The position numbers and the translations under genes are program-made. From positions 243,965 to 307,964 of the forward strand of contig CACDSY010000001.1 in assembly GCA_902555585.1 (NCBI GenBank): 64,000 nt of DNA, read 5' to 3'. The notes beneath the pieces were generated by a model. It made no database searches and was not told where the DNA came from. It saw only the letters and a list, made by a program, of their open reading frames with translations. Shown here piece by piece: positions 13,402 through 22,978 of this stretch (the first letter of the stretch is position 1; every line of letters begins with the position of its first letter). This DNA comes from an uncultured Pelagibacteraceae bacterium (GTDB lineage: Bacteria; Pseudomonadota; Alphaproteobacteria; Pelagibacterales; Pelagibacteraceae).

Positions 13402-14698
13402 GTTTTTAAAAAATATCTTACCGAAAAGATTATTTTATAGAGGCTTATTAATTGTGGCAGTCCCAATAGTAATATTACAAATCACTATATCCCTAGTTTT
13501 TTTTGATAGTTTATGGATTAAAACAAATAAAGGTTTAACAAGAGCTCTGGTGAGTGAAATAGTAACTATTATTGATATTTATGACAATGAGAGTGAATAT
13601 AATAAAAAAATTGTTACTGACCTTTACAATAAAAACTTTAGTTTTTCCGTTAGGTTTTTAGATAATGAAAAACTACCAGATATAAAAGTTGAAAGATGGT
13701 TTAGTCCAATGGATAGAACGTTAAGAAGGGAATTGAAACCTAAAATTGGTGAGCACTGGTTTAATACAATTTCATACAAAGAAGTTGTAGATTTAAGAAT
13801 AAAATTTAGAGATGGAGTTTTGCAAATATTTTTTCCAAAAGAAAGAATTCAAGCATCTTCTATTAGGATATTTGCCTTTTGGATAACAGTTCCTGCAATT
13901 TTAATGATAGCAGTAGCAATGATTTTCTTAAAAAATCAAACAAGACCAATTACCAAACTTGCACAAGCATCTGAAAGGTTTGGCAGAGGTGAAGATGTTG
14001 AGGAATTTAGACCCTCTGGAGCTTTAGAAATAAGAAAAGCAGGTCTAGAATTTGAAAAAATGAGAAAAAGAATACAAAGACATCTAAACCAAAGATCTGA
14101 GATGTTATCTGGTATTAGTCACGATTTAAGAACACCTCTTACCAGGATAAAATTACAGCTTGCTGTTATTAAAGATAAAAATTTATCAGAAAAAATCTCA
14201 AGGGATGTTGATGAAATGGAAAAAATGTTAAATGAATATCTTCAATTTACAAGCACAGGTGCAAAAGATAAAACTGAAACCTTTGATATTTCAGAACTTA
14301 TGAATGAAATAATTTCGAAGTATGATAATAATAATATTACCAAAAAAATAAAAAAAAAAATCTATTTTAATGGTAGAAGAAATTTAATCACGAGGTGCAT
14401 CAATAATTTACTAGATAATTCTGTAAAATATGCAGAAAAAATATCTGTAAATTTAGAAAAAAAAAACTCAATAATTATTGTATCAATTGATGATGATGGT
14501 CCAGGTGTAGACAAATCAGAATTTAATAACATTACTAAACCATTCTATAAAATAGATAAAAGTAGGTCAGAGTCTAAATCAAGTGTTGGTTTAGGTTTAT
14601 CAATATCATCAGATATTATAAAATCTCATGGAGGAGATATTCAGTTTAATAAATCAAAATTAGGTGGTTTGAAAGTGACTATTTCTTTACCTTACTAG
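13382..14698 (+). CDS. EnvZ-like sensor histidine kinase
   Basis: 438-residue membrane kinase. First membrane helix about residues 20–42, periplasmic sensor region of about 115 residues, second helix about 160–182, then a HAMP linker. The phosphoacceptor is H247 in SGISHDLRTPLTRIKLQL, which is very close to the EnvZ H-box. The ATP-binding domain has N-box CINNLLDNSVKYA, G1 DDDGPGV and G2 SVGLGLSI. The stimulus is unknown; osmotic sensing is the EnvZ role. The start overlaps the response regulator by 20 bp and the end overlaps convergent ubiK by 20 bp. Confidence 0.9.
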   Translation: MYFGLNKFLKNILPKRLFYRGLLIVAVPIVILQITISLVFFDSLWIKTNKGLTRALVSEIVTIIDIYDNESEYNKKIVTDLYNKNFSFSVRFLDNEKLPDIKVERWFSPMDRTLRRELKPKIGEHWFNTISYKEVVDLRIKFRDGVLQIFFPKERIQASSIRIFAFWITVPAILMIAVAMIFLKNQTRPITKLAQASERFGRGEDVEEFRPSGALEIRKAGLEFEKMRKRIQRHLNQRSEMLSGISHDLRTPLTRIKLQLAVIKDKNLSEKISRDVDEMEKMLNEYLQFTSTGAKDKTETFDISELMNEIISKYDNNNITKKIKKKIYFNGRRNLITRCINNLLDNSVKYAEKISVNLEKKNSIIIVSIDDDGPGVDKSEFNNITKPFYKIDKSRSESKSSVGLGLSISSDIIKSHGGDIQFNKSKLGGLKVTISLPY

Positions 14699-14921
14699 TA
14701 TTTTTTCTTTTTTTCTTCTCTTCTAGTTTTTTTTCAAGGACACTAATTCTTTTATTCAAAACATCTACCTCTTCTTTGCTTGCTAGTTTCATTTTAAATA
14801 CAATTTCATCTCTCTTTGATTTTAGTATTGAGATTAGTTCATCAGATACATCTTTATAATTAATCAGACCTTGTTCAATTAGTTTTGCAAATTTATCGAA
14901 TACGAATCTTGATTTTGACAT
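14679..14921 (-). CDS. ubiK: UbiK-like ubiquinone biosynthesis accessory factor (BMFP family)
   Basis: 80 residues. An N-terminal amphipathic helix is followed by a long coiled coil (SKEEVDVLNKRISVLEKKL) and a very basic tail. The pattern of E. coli UbiK/YqiC (SREEFDVQTQVL followed by a coiled-coil trimer region) is recognisable. In enterobacteria UbiK binds UbiJ and membranes and supports aerobic ubiquinone synthesis, consistent with ubiA elsewhere in this window. Its 3' end overlaps the kinase gene by 20 bp in the opposite direction. The lgt start is 50 bp away, divergent. Confidence 0.75.
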   Translation of the reverse strand: MSKSRFVFDKFAKLIEQGLINYKDVSDELISILKSKRDEIVFKMKLASKEEVDVLNKRISVLEKKLEEKKKRKNTSKVKK

Positions 14922-14971
14922 AATAATTATTTACTAAAATTCTACTTAATAGCTTATAATAAATTTTACAA

Positions 14972-15757
14972 ATGTTTACTAATAATTTTGACCCAGTAGC
15001 TTTTGAAATATTCTCTTTAAGCGTCAGGTGGTATTCACTAGCATACATATTTGGGATAATTTTTGGCTGGTTATATTGTAAAAAAATTCTAATCAAAAGT
15101 GATATAATTCAAAAATTATTTGAAGATTATGTTTCATATTTGATTGTAGGAATTATCATTGGAGGAAGGCTGGGGTATGTAATTTTTTATAATTTTCCTT
15201 ATTTCCTGAATAATCCAATTGAAATTTTAATGATATGGAACGGAGGTATGTCATTTCATGGAGGTTTAATGGGTATAATTATTGGTACTTACTTATTTTC
15301 AAAAAAAAATAAAAAAAATATTTTTATTTTTTTAGATTTAGTATCTATTGCAGCGCCAATAGGTATTTTATTTGGTAGGATTTCAAATTTTATAAATGGA
15401 GAATTAGTTGGAAAAGTTACAAATTCTGATTGGGGAGTTTTTTTTCCAAACTACGACGATAAATTAAGACACCCTTCTCAATTATATGAAGCATTTTTAG
15501 AAGGTATTATTTTATTTATTTTAATGAATTTAATTTTTTTTAATAAAAATTATAAAATTGGAACTTGCTCATTCATGTTCTTGATACTTTATGGATGTTT
15601 TAGAATTACCTCTGAAATTTTTAGAGAGCCAGATATACAAATTGGATATTTATTTGGACATGTCAGTATGGGAATGCTTTTAAGTGCCATAATGATTTTA
15701 ATTGGATTTTTAATTTATTTAAAAAGAAATGATGAAACCAAATCTCAAAAAATTTAA
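14972..15757 (+). CDS. lgt: Phosphatidylglycerol–prolipoprotein diacylglyceryl transferase
   Basis: Inner-membrane enzyme that attaches diacylglycerol from phosphatidylglycerol to the lipobox cysteine of prolipoproteins. 261 residues, about seven membrane helices. Conserved motifs are present in order: GGRLGYVIFY, MSFHGGLMG with the essential histidine, and the Lgt signature GRISNFINGELVG. HPSQLYEA follows. The last 29 bp overlap the next gene, a conserved alphaproteobacterial lgt–midA–pgeF order. Confidence 0.95.
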   Translation: MFTNNFDPVAFEIFSLSVRWYSLAYIFGIIFGWLYCKKILIKSDIIQKLFEDYVSYLIVGIIIGGRLGYVIFYNFPYFLNNPIEILMIWNGGMSFHGGLMGIIIGTYLFSKKNKKNIFIFLDLVSIAAPIGILFGRISNFINGELVGKVTNSDWGVFFPNYDDKLRHPSQLYEAFLEGIILFILMNLIFFNKNYKIGTCSFMFLILYGCFRITSEIFREPDIQIGYLFGHVSMGMLLSAIMILIGFLIYLKRNDETKSQKI

Positions 15758-16811
15758 AATTACATCAAAAAAACCTCTACCTGTTGATGATTTTATTGAA
15801 AAAATTCTATACGAACCTGAGATAGGTTACTATTCTAGCAAAGATCCATTTGGCAAAAATGGAGATTTTATTACGTCCCCTACTATTTCAAATCTATTCT
15901 CAGAAATTATAAGTATATGGTTGATTTCTACCTGGGAAAAGATGGGTAAACCTAAAGTATTTAATTTTGTAGAACTTGGACCAGGAGATGGAAGTTTAAC
16001 TAAAGTTATAATTAGTACTATTAAAAAGTTTCCAGAATTAAATAGAGCTATAAAAATTTACTTATATGAGAAAAGTTTATTTTTAAAAAAATTACAAAAG
16101 CAAAATATAGATAATAAACAAATTAAATGGATCAAAAACTTTAAATCAATAAAAAACGGACCAGTTATTTTTTTTGGCAATGAATTTTTTGACTCAATCC
16201 CAATTAAGCAGTTTTATAAAATTAATAACGAATTGTTTGAAAAATATTATTCACTTAAAAATAAAATTAATATTGTTGAAAGGTTTATAAAAAGTGACGA
16301 TAAAGAAGTGATGCAAATAAAGAAATTTGAGACATTAAAAAAACTCAAATTTATAGAATTTCCTAAAAAAGGATTTTTAGAGTTAGAACCAATAATAAAG
16401 ACAATTTCCAAACTTTCTGGTGGTATTTTACTTATTGATTACGGGTATTTGAACAGTAATAACTCAAATACTATTCAGGCAGTAATGGATAACAAAAAAA
16501 TTTCAACTGATGTAATGTTAAAAAATCTTGGTAAAGCAGATATAACTTCACTAGTAAATTTTAATTTATTAAAAGAGTATTTCCTTAAAAATAATCTTAA
16601 AGTAAAAAAAATAGTCAGTCAAAGGTTTTTTCTAGAAAGAATGGGTATAATTGAAAGAGCGGAGATTTTACAAAAAAAAAGGACTAATAAAGAGCAGAAA
16701 TACATGAAAGAAACTTTGTCTAGGCTACTAGAAGAAAAACAAATGGGAAGCCTCTTCAAGGTAATTTTTGGATACAAAAATAAAAATAGCGATTTTTTTG
16801 GTTTCAAATAA
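15729..16811 (+). CDS. MidA/NDUFAF7-family SAM-dependent methyltransferase
   Basis: 360-residue class I methyltransferase of the COG1565 family. The mitochondrial member NDUFAF7/MidA methylates an arginine of the NDUFS2 subunit of complex I, so an analogous role on NuoD is plausible but inferred. The SAM site is VELGPGDGSL. Upstream are EPEIGYY and GKNGDFITSP, both family hallmarks, and downstream GNEFFDSIPIKQF. Two tandem ATGs (15729 and 15732) give an N-terminal MM. It overlaps lgt by 29 bp and the next gene by one base (TAATG). Confidence 0.88.
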   Translation: MMKPNLKKFKITSKKPLPVDDFIEKILYEPEIGYYSSKDPFGKNGDFITSPTISNLFSEIISIWLISTWEKMGKPKVFNFVELGPGDGSLTKVIISTIKKFPELNRAIKIYLYEKSLFLKKLQKQNIDNKQIKWIKNFKSIKNGPVIFFGNEFFDSIPIKQFYKINNELFEKYYSLKNKINIVERFIKSDDKEVMQIKKFETLKKLKFIEFPKKGFLELEPIIKTISKLSGGILLIDYGYLNSNNSNTIQAVMDNKKISTDVMLKNLGKADITSLVNFNLLKEYFLKNNLKVKKIVSQRFFLERMGIIERAEILQKKRTNKEQKYMKETLSRLLEEKQMGSLFKVIFGYKNKNSDFFGFK

Positions 16812-17563
16812 TGTTTAAATCAAAAAGACTTTCTAAATATAAAAAAATAAAGCATGGGTTCTTCAATCGAATTGGTGGTGTCTCGAAAGGTATTTATAAA
16901 GGTTTAAATTGTGGTCTAGGATCTGATGATAAAATTAGAGATGTTAAGAAAAATATAGAAAAAGTTTGCCAAATAATTGGTTGTAATAAAAATAACCTTG
17001 TATTGTTAGATCAAATTCATAGTAATTATGTCTATAAAATAAGCAAAATTCCAAAGAAAAAATTAAAAGGTGACTCATTAGTAACAGACAAAAAAGGTAT
17101 CGCTTTAGGAATTCTGACAGCTGATTGTGCTCCTGTTTTTATATATGACCCATTTAATAATTTAATTAGTGCGTTACACGCAGGATGGAAAGGTGCATAT
17201 AAAAAAATAATACATACTACATTAAGAAAATTTAAGTCAAGTGGTAGTAATTTAAAAAATATAATAGTTGTAATTGGACCTTGCATAGGAAAAGAAAACT
17301 ACGAGGTAAGAAATGATTTTTTGAATAAATTTATTAATCTAGATAGGTCAAATAACAAATTTTTTAAAATCAAAAGAAATAAAATATATTTCAGTCTAAA
17401 TGATTATATTAAAGAGCAATTTATGAAATCTGGGGTTAAAAACATAGAAATTATCAAAAAAGATACATATTTATTAAGTAACAACTTTTTTAGCGCTAGG
17501 AGATCGATTAGAAATAAATTAAATGATTATGGTAGAAATATTTCTGTAATTATGATTAAATAA
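16811..17563 (+). CDS. pgeF: Peptidoglycan editing factor PgeF (YfiH/laccase-domain family)
   Basis: 250 residues, cytosolic. The YfiH family was first called a polyphenol oxidase. The E. coli protein prevents misincorporation of non-alanine residues into peptidoglycan precursors; purine nucleoside phosphorylase-like activity has also been reported in relatives. Metal-site motifs are visible: LDQIHS, TADCAPVFIYD, LHAGWKG and GPCIGKENYEV. Start overlaps the methyltransferase stop (TAATG). prs starts 14 bp downstream. Confidence 0.9.
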   Translation: MFKSKRLSKYKKIKHGFFNRIGGVSKGIYKGLNCGLGSDDKIRDVKKNIEKVCQIIGCNKNNLVLLDQIHSNYVYKISKIPKKKLKGDSLVTDKKGIALGILTADCAPVFIYDPFNNLISALHAGWKGAYKKIIHTTLRKFKSSGSNLKNIIVVIGPCIGKENYEVRNDFLNKFINLDRSNNKFFKIKRNKIYFSLNDYIKEQFMKSGVKNIEIIKKDTYLLSNNFFSARRSIRNKLNDYGRNISVIMIK

Positions 17564-17577
17564 GTTAATCTCTAAAA

Positions 17578-18510
17578 ATGAAGATTCTCACCGGAAACAG
17601 CAATAAGCAATTAAGTAATAAAATTTCAAAAAATCTGAAAAATAAATTAGTAAATACTAGTATAAGAAAATTTGCAGATGGGGAGATATATATTGAAATT
17701 AATGAAAATATAAGAGGTAATAGTATTTTTATAATTCAATCAGTGTCCTCGCCTGCAAATGATAATTTAATGGAGTTGCTTCTTTGTATAGATGCACTTA
17801 AAAGATCATCTGCAAAAAATATCACTACTGTAATACCTTACTTTGGCTATGCCAGACAAGATCGTAAGGTTGTTCCAAGAACTTCTATTTCTGCAAAGTT
17901 AGTCTCAAACTTAATTACAAATGCAGGAGCTGACAGAGTAGTGACAGTAGATTTGCACGCAGGACAGATTCAAGGTTTTTTTGATATTCCGGTTGATAAC
18001 CTTTTTGCCACCCCAATCTTTGCGAAGCATATTAAAAGGAAAATTAAAAGTAATAATATAATTTGTGTTGCACCTGATGTTGGAGGAGTCGAAAGAGCAA
18101 GAGCTTTAGGAAAAAAATTAGATGTTGGTCTAGCAATAGTTGACAAAAGGAGGCCTAGTCCTGGAAGGTCACAAGTTATGAATGTCATTGGAAATGTTAA
18201 AAACAAAATTTGTATTTTAACAGATGATATAATTGATTCTGGAGGAACAATAGTTAATGCAGCTGACGCTTTATTAAAAAGAGGTGCAAAAGAAGTCCAT
18301 GTATATGCAACTCATGGTGTTTTTAGTGGTGATGCAGTTAAAAAGATAAAGAATTCAAAAATTAAAAATTTAGTTATTACAGATAGCATAGACAGTTCGG
18401 ACAAATTTAAAAAAGTAAGAAATATTGAAGTATTATCAATATCAATATTATTGGCTGAAGCTATTAAAAGGATTTCTAATTCAACGTCTGTTTCAGATCT
18501 ATTTAAATAA
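17578..18510 (+). CDS. prs: Ribose-phosphate pyrophosphokinase
   Basis: Makes PRPP from ribose 5-phosphate and ATP for purine, pyrimidine, NAD, histidine and tryptophan synthesis. 310 residues, normal. Motifs: ADGEIYIEI near residue 35, FGYARQDRK (ATP-binding flexible loop), the PRPP signature TVDLHAGQIQGFF with the Mg-binding histidine, KRRPSPG, and DDIIDSGGT for ribose-phosphate. It follows pgeF by 14 bp and is separated from rplY by 42 bp. Confidence 0.97.
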   Translation: MKILTGNSNKQLSNKISKNLKNKLVNTSIRKFADGEIYIEINENIRGNSIFIIQSVSSPANDNLMELLLCIDALKRSSAKNITTVIPYFGYARQDRKVVPRTSISAKLVSNLITNAGADRVVTVDLHAGQIQGFFDIPVDNLFATPIFAKHIKRKIKSNNIICVAPDVGGVERARALGKKLDVGLAIVDKRRPSPGRSQVMNVIGNVKNKICILTDDIIDSGGTIVNAADALLKRGAKEVHVYATHGVFSGDAVKKIKNSKIKNLVITDSIDSSDKFKKVRNIEVLSISILLAEAIKRISNSTSVSDLFK

Positions 18511-18533
18511 AACTTGTAAAATTGGCGAACTTC

Positions 18534-18559
18534 GGTTAAAAACCAGCTCTTTATGAGCT
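18534..18559 (+). promoter_or_regulatory. Two tandem hairpins covering the rplY start codon
   Basis: GGTT-AAA-AACC (18534–18544) is immediately followed by AGCTC-TTTAT-GAGCT (18545–18559). The rplY ATG (18553–18555) sits in the second loop and first base of the right arm. No Shine–Dalgarno sequence is visible. An RNA fold here would occlude the start codon and could serve translational autocontrol by L25. Stems are short, so this is suggestive only. Confidence 0.35.
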
Positions 18560-19269
18560 CAATACTAGCAACAATAAGAGACACAAAAACTAAAGGCCAA
18601 GTGAAAGACCTAAGAAACCAAGGTAATGTTCCAGGTATAGTTTATGGTGGAGAACAGCCAAATGAAAAAATTTCAATTACAACTAAAGAGCTCAAAAATT
18701 TAATAAATAAAGAAAATTTTTTATCTAATGTAATTTCTATTAGCTTGGATGGGAAAGAGCAAAAAGTTTTAACAAGAAATATTGCTTTTGACACTGTCAC
18801 TGATGAGCCTATTCATTTCGACTTAATGAGAATTGTTAAAGGTGGAAAAATTATTTTAGAAATACCTGTAAAATTTATAAACAATGAACTATCACCAGGA
18901 CTTAAACGTGGAGGTGTACTAAATATTGTAAGACGTAAGGTAGAATTAAGATGTCCTGCAGAAAATATTCCAACTGAACTTGTTGTAGATTTAGAAGGAT
19001 TAGATATTGGTACAAGTATAAAAATTTCTTCAATTAATTTACCTGAAAATGTTACCCCTACAATTCAAGGTAGAGACTTCGTGATTGCAACAGTTGCTGC
19101 ACCTACGGTAGTAAAAGAACCAGAAAAACCAGCAGAGGCAGCTGAAGGTGAGGCTGCAGAAGGAGCAGAAGCAGCTGGAGAAGGTGGCGATAAAACTTCA
19201 ACTGATGATGATAAGGCTGAGGGTGACAAATCTAAAGAAGAAGATAAATCTTCATCAGATAAAAAATAA
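18553..19269 (+). CDS. rplY: 50S ribosomal protein L25 (long CTC form)
   Basis: Binds 5S rRNA in the large subunit. 238 residues: an N-terminal 5S-binding β-barrel (GNVPGIVYGGE near residues 24–34) followed by the C-terminal domain of the long CTC/TL5 form (LRCPAENIPTELVVDLEGL). It ends in a 45-residue low-complexity tail rich in Glu, Ala, Gly, Asp, Lys and Ser. The start is fixed by the family motif. prs lies upstream and pth 35 bp downstream, a widespread gene order. Confidence 0.94.
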   Translation: MSSILATIRDTKTKGQVKDLRNQGNVPGIVYGGEQPNEKISITTKELKNLINKENFLSNVISISLDGKEQKVLTRNIAFDTVTDEPIHFDLMRIVKGGKIILEIPVKFINNELSPGLKRGGVLNIVRRKVELRCPAENIPTELVVDLEGLDIGTSIKISSINLPENVTPTIQGRDFVIATVAAPTVVKEPEKPAEAAEGEAAEGAEAAGEGGDKTSTDDDKAEGDKSKEEDKSSSDKK

Positions 19270-19304
19270 AAAATAGTGAAATTTTTTTCCAGATTTAATT
19301 TGAT

Positions 19305-19865
19305 ATGTTGTTACTTGTTGGTTTAGGAAATCCGACTCCAAATAGTCAAAACAATAGACACAACATTGGTTTTAAGATTGTGGATGCAATTAATCAAAGA
19401 TTTGGATTGTCTAAACAAAAACCAAAATTTAAGGGATTATTAACCACTGGAAACATTGGTGATAAAAAAATATATGCAATAAAACCTCTCACATTTATGA
19501 ATAATTCAGGAATTTGTATTAGAGAGCTACTAGAATACTTCAAAATTGATGCAGAAGATGTGATTGTATTCCACGATGACCTGGATGTTGAATTTGGAAA
19601 AATTAAAGCAAAATTTGGAGGATCAAGTGCAGGTCACAACGGTATTGCATCAATTGATAAGTTTATTGGTAAAGAATATTCAAGAGTTCGTATTGGCATA
19701 GGAAAGCCAGAAAATAAAATATCTATTTCTGATTATGTACTAAACGACTTTAATGAGGATGAACAAATTCATTTAGACTCAATAACAAATAATATAATTG
19801 AATATTTAGCTATCTTGATTGATAAAAAATTAGACTTATTTTCTAGCACTGTTAATAACAATTAA
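19305..19865 (+). CDS. pth: Peptidyl-tRNA hydrolase
   Basis: Releases peptides from peptidyl-tRNA that drops off ribosomes. 186 residues. Catalytic histidine is in NRHNIGFKIVD near residue 20. Substrate-binding residues are in KPLTFMNNSG, the catalytic aspartate is in VFHDDLD, and GGSSAGHNGIASI is complete. The stop is immediately followed by the ychF ATG with no gap, so the two are cotranscribed and perhaps translationally coupled. Confidence 0.96.
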   Translation: MLLLVGLGNPTPNSQNNRHNIGFKIVDAINQRFGLSKQKPKFKGLLTTGNIGDKKIYAIKPLTFMNNSGICIRELLEYFKIDAEDVIVFHDDLDVEFGKIKAKFGGSSAGHNGIASIDKFIGKEYSRVRIGIGKPENKISISDYVLNDFNEDEQIHLDSITNNIIEYLAILIDKKLDLFSSTVNNN

Positions 19866-20942
19866 ATGGGTTTTAAATGTGGAATCGTTGGATTGCCTAA
19901 CGTTGGTAAGTCTACTTTATTTAATGCTTTAACAAACTCTAATAAAGCGCAAGCTGAAAATTTCCCCTTTTGTACAATTGATCCAAATATTGGAATTGTA
20001 GCAGTTCCAGATGAAAGACTTGATAAATTAGCTGAAATTTCAACATCAAAAAAAAAAATTAACACTACTATTTCCTTTGTTGATATCGCCGGTCTTGTTA
20101 AAGGAGCGTCTAAAGGTGAAGGATTAGGCAATAAATTCCTATCTCATATAAGAGAAGTTGATGCAATTATTCATATGATTAGATGTTTTGACTCCGATGA
20201 TATTCAAAATGTTAACCCTACCGTTGACCCTATAAGAGATTTAGAAATTATAGAAACTGAAATGAAGTTAGCTGATTTAGAGTCAATTCAAAAAAGACTT
20301 GATAAAAAAAATAAAAAAAATGTTGATAATGAGGAGCTTAAATTACTAGAGGCAGCTCATAAAATAATCGATGAAGACGGTGATTTAACATTAATCACTA
20401 GTGAATTTGATGAAAAACTTTTAAAAAATAGTGGACTTCTTAGCACTAAACCAAAATTATATGTATGCAATGTAGACGAGGAGAGTATTAAGTCGGGTAA
20501 CAAATATACCGAGGACTTTATAAAAAAATTTGATGAAAAAAACACATTGGTAATTTCTGCAGATATAGAAAATCAAATAAACCAATTAGAGGATGAAAAT
20601 GAAAAAAAAAATTATATGAAAATGATCGATATGTCAGAGACGGGACTTAATTCATTAATAAGAAAAGGATACGAACTTTTATCCTTACAAACTTTTTTTA
20701 CATCTGGACCAGAAGAAACTAGAGCTTGGACTATTACAAAGCAATCTACTGCCCCAAATGCTGCAGCGGAAATTCATTCGGACTTTAAAAAAGGATTTAT
20801 AAGAGCTGAAACAATTTCTTACGAAGATTTTTTAAATAATCAGGGATGGTTAAAATCTAAAGAGGCTGGAAAAATGAGATTGGAAGGTAAAGAATATATT
20901 GTTAAGGATGGAGATATTCTAAACTTTCGTTTCAATACGTGA
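19866..20942 (+). CDS. ychF: Redox-regulated ATPase/GTPase YchF (OLA1 family)
   Basis: 358-residue Obg-family P-loop protein that prefers ATP and associates with ribosomes. P-loop GLPNVGKST, switch region FVDIAGLVKGASKGEGLGN and the altered specificity motif NVDEES in place of NKxD are visible. A coiled-coil insertion follows. The C-terminal TGS domain (TSGPEETRAWTI … [12 protein letters not shown]) is intact. Starts directly after the pth stop. The 3' end overlaps convergent petC by 24 bp, the largest convergent overlap in the window. Confidence 0.96.
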   Translation: MGFKCGIVGLPNVGKSTLFNALTNSNKAQAENFPFCTIDPNIGIVAVPDERLDKLAEISTSKKKINTTISFVDIAGLVKGASKGEGLGNKFLSHIREVDAIIHMIRCFDSDDIQNVNPTVDPIRDLEIIETEMKLADLESIQKRLDKKNKKNVDNEELKLLEAAHKIIDEDGDLTLITSEFDEKLLKNSGLLSTKPKLYVCNVDEESIKSGNKYTEDFIKKFDEKNTLVISADIENQINQLEDENEKKNYMKMIDMSETGLNSLIRKGYELLSLQTFFTSGPEETRAWTITKQSTAPNAAAEIHSDFKKGFIRAETISYEDFLNNQGWLKSKEAGKMRLEGKEYIVKDGDILNFRFNT

Positions 20943-21704
20943 CCAGATTTTTTTCATACTGAAATAAACCAAAATTGTTAACACTGATAAATATATAATC
21001 ACCCTAAAGCCTAGTTTGTGTCTCGTTTCTAAGTGAGGTTCAGCAGTCCATTGTAAAAATGTCGTTACATCCTTAGCCATTTGGTCTACTGTTGCTTTTG
21101 TTCCATCAGCATACTCTACAATGTCGTCATCTAAAGGAGATGACATTTTAATTTTGTTACCATACATATATTTGTTATAATAAACACCATCATCTAGTTC
21201 CATACCTGCTGGTGGGTCATCATAACCCATTAAGACAGAATAAATATAATTTGCTCCACCTTTTCTAGCTTTAACAAGAACTGACATATCTGGAGGATAT
21301 GCTCCACCATTTGCTGCAATTGCTTCTTGAACATTTGAATAAGGCATCACAAATTTATCTGATAATTTTGCAGGCCTTTCAAACATTTCTCCATCACTAT
21401 TTGGTCCATCTGTAACTTCAAAATTTGAGGCAATTGCTTTAGCTTCAAGCTCTGTAAATTCTGGTCCACCTTTTTCTGCTAGATTTCTGTAACTTAAATG
21501 TTTAAGTGAATGGCATGAAGCACAAACTTCTGTATATACTTGATATCCTCTCTGAAGAGAGGCTCTGTCAAATTTACCAAAGAAGCTTTTAAAAGACCAA
21601 TCTACTTTTAATAATTCTTGCTGTTCACCAGCAGCAATTGCTCTTGATAAGATTAATGATGAAATTATAAAAAATAAGAAAGTTAATTTTAAATAGATTT
21701 TCAC
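20919..21704 (-). CDS. petC: Cytochrome c1 of the bc1 complex
   Basis: 261 residues with an N-terminal signal peptide and a single C-terminal membrane anchor (residues about 237–255). The covalent haem site is [10 protein letters not shown] near residue 60. The axial methionine probably lies in DPPAGMEL or a nearby segment. It accepts electrons from the Rieske protein and passes them to a soluble or membrane cytochrome c, and then to the oxidase encoded at 50–54 kb. The start overlaps the petB stop by 4 bp. Coding sequence overlaps ychF tail by 24 bp. Confidence 0.95.
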   Translation of the reverse strand: MKIYLKLTFLFFIISSLILSRAIAAGEQQELLKVDWSFKSFFGKFDRASLQRGYQVYTEVCASCHSLKHLSYRNLAEKGGPEFTELEAKAIASNFEVTDGPNSDGEMFERPAKLSDKFVMPYSNVQEAIAANGGAYPPDMSVLVKARKGGANYIYSVLMGYDDPPAGMELDDGVYYNKYMYGNKIKMSSPLDDDIVEYADGTKATVDQMAKDVTTFLQWTAEPHLETRHKLGFRVIIYLSVLTILVYFSMKKIWSRIETKV

Positions 21705-22969
21705 AGTTTCTCTTTAAAATCTAAATTATTTTTAGCCATTGCCATATCAGCAGATCCACCCAATACTGGCTCAGTTATACTTAAAGGTAGTGGAGTAGTT
21801 TTTTCCTTCATACCAAGGAAAGGTAAAATTATTAAAAAGTGCGCAAAATAATAGGCTGTTGCAACTCTTGCTATTAATAAATATAAGCCCTCCGCTGGCA
21901 TTGCTCCCACATAACCAAGTATTAATACATCGGCAACTAAAAACCAGTAGAACTGCTTGTATATAGGTCTAAAAACAGTTGATCTAACTTTAGAAGTATC
22001 CAACCAAGGTAAAATCACTAATACAAATATTGCAGCGAACATCGCTATTACTCCAAGCAGTTTATCAGGGACTGATCTTAAGATTGCATAAAATGGTAAC
22101 AAGTACCATTCAGGCACAATGTGAGCAGGTGTGACTAATGGGTTTGCTTCAATATAGTTGTCCGCATGACCTAGAATATTAGGTGAAAAGAAAACAAAGA
22201 ATGCAAATATTAATAAAAATATTAAAAGTGCAAATGCATCTTTAATCACAATATACGGATGAAAAGGAACAGTGTCCTTTGATGGTTTTTTAATATCTAT
22301 TCCAATAGGGTTATTGTTTCCTGGAACATGTAGTGCCCAAATGTGAAGTACTACTAGTCCTAAAATTAAAAAAGGAAACAAATAATGTAAACTAAAAAAT
22401 CTAGTTAAAGTTGGATTGTCAACTGAATAACCTCCCCAAAGCCAATTCGTGATACTCTCCCCTACTAAAGGGATTGCACTAAATAAGTTTGTAATTACTG
22501 TTGCACCCCAGAAACTCATTTGTCCCCAAGGAAGAACGTACCCCATAAATGCAGTTGCCATCATAAGGAAATAAATCAACATACCTATAATCCAAATTAC
22601 TTCTCTTGGTGATTTATAAGAACCATAATACAATGATCTAAATATATGAATATAAACAGCTAAGAAAAACATAGATGCACCGTTTGCATGCACATATCTG
22701 ATTAACCAACCATAATTAACATCTCTCATTATATGTTCTACACTCTGGAACGCTAAATCAGCATGCGCTACATAATGCATACCCAAAACAATACCTGTAA
22801 TTATTTGAGTGATTAAGCAAAAAGTAAGAATTCCACCAAATGTCCACCAGTAATTTAAATTTTTAGGAGTAGGGTAATCTGTTAAATGGTTTGCAAGTGT
22901 TAGTAATGGAAGTCTATCATTAAACCATTTTCCAACTTTTGATTTAGGTGTGTATTCGTGATCGCTCAT
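21701..22969 (-). CDS. petB: Cytochrome b of the bc1 complex
   Basis: 422 residues, eight or more membrane helices. The haem-ligand histidines appear as pairs: HYVAH and HANGASMFF in helix B region, and SLHYLFPF and [12 protein letters not shown] in helix D. The Qo-site PEWY motif is [10 protein letters not shown] and the ef-loop segment is [19 protein letters not shown]. It oxidises ubiquinol and reduces quinone across the membrane. Starts 10 bp after the petA stop and overlaps petC by 4 bp; petA-petB-petC form one operon on the minus strand. Confidence 0.97.
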   Translation of the reverse strand: MSDHEYTPKSKVGKWFNDRLPLLTLANHLTDYPTPKNLNYWWTFGGILTFCLITQIITGIVLGMHYVAHADLAFQSVEHIMRDVNYGWLIRYVHANGASMFFLAVYIHIFRSLYYGSYKSPREVIWIIGMLIYFLMMATAFMGYVLPWGQMSFWGATVITNLFSAIPLVGESITNWLWGGYSVDNPTLTRFFSLHYLFPFLILGLVVLHIWALHVPGNNNPIGIDIKKPSKDTVPFHPYIVIKDAFALLIFLLIFAFFVFFSPNILGHADNYIEANPLVTPAHIVPEWYLLPFYAILRSVPDKLLGVIAMFAAIFVLVILPWLDTSKVRSTVFRPIYKQFYWFLVADVLILGYVGAMPAEGLYLLIARVATAYYFAHFLIILPFLGMKEKTTPLPLSITEPVLGGSADMAMAKNNLDFKEKL

Positions 22970-22978
22970 AAGGTTTTT

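Noticed and set aside
19130..19269. Acidic, repetitive C-terminal tail of L25 as a sequencing error or fused peptide
   Set aside because: The frame is open with a normal stop, and long CTC-type L25 proteins often carry such Glu/Ala-rich tails.
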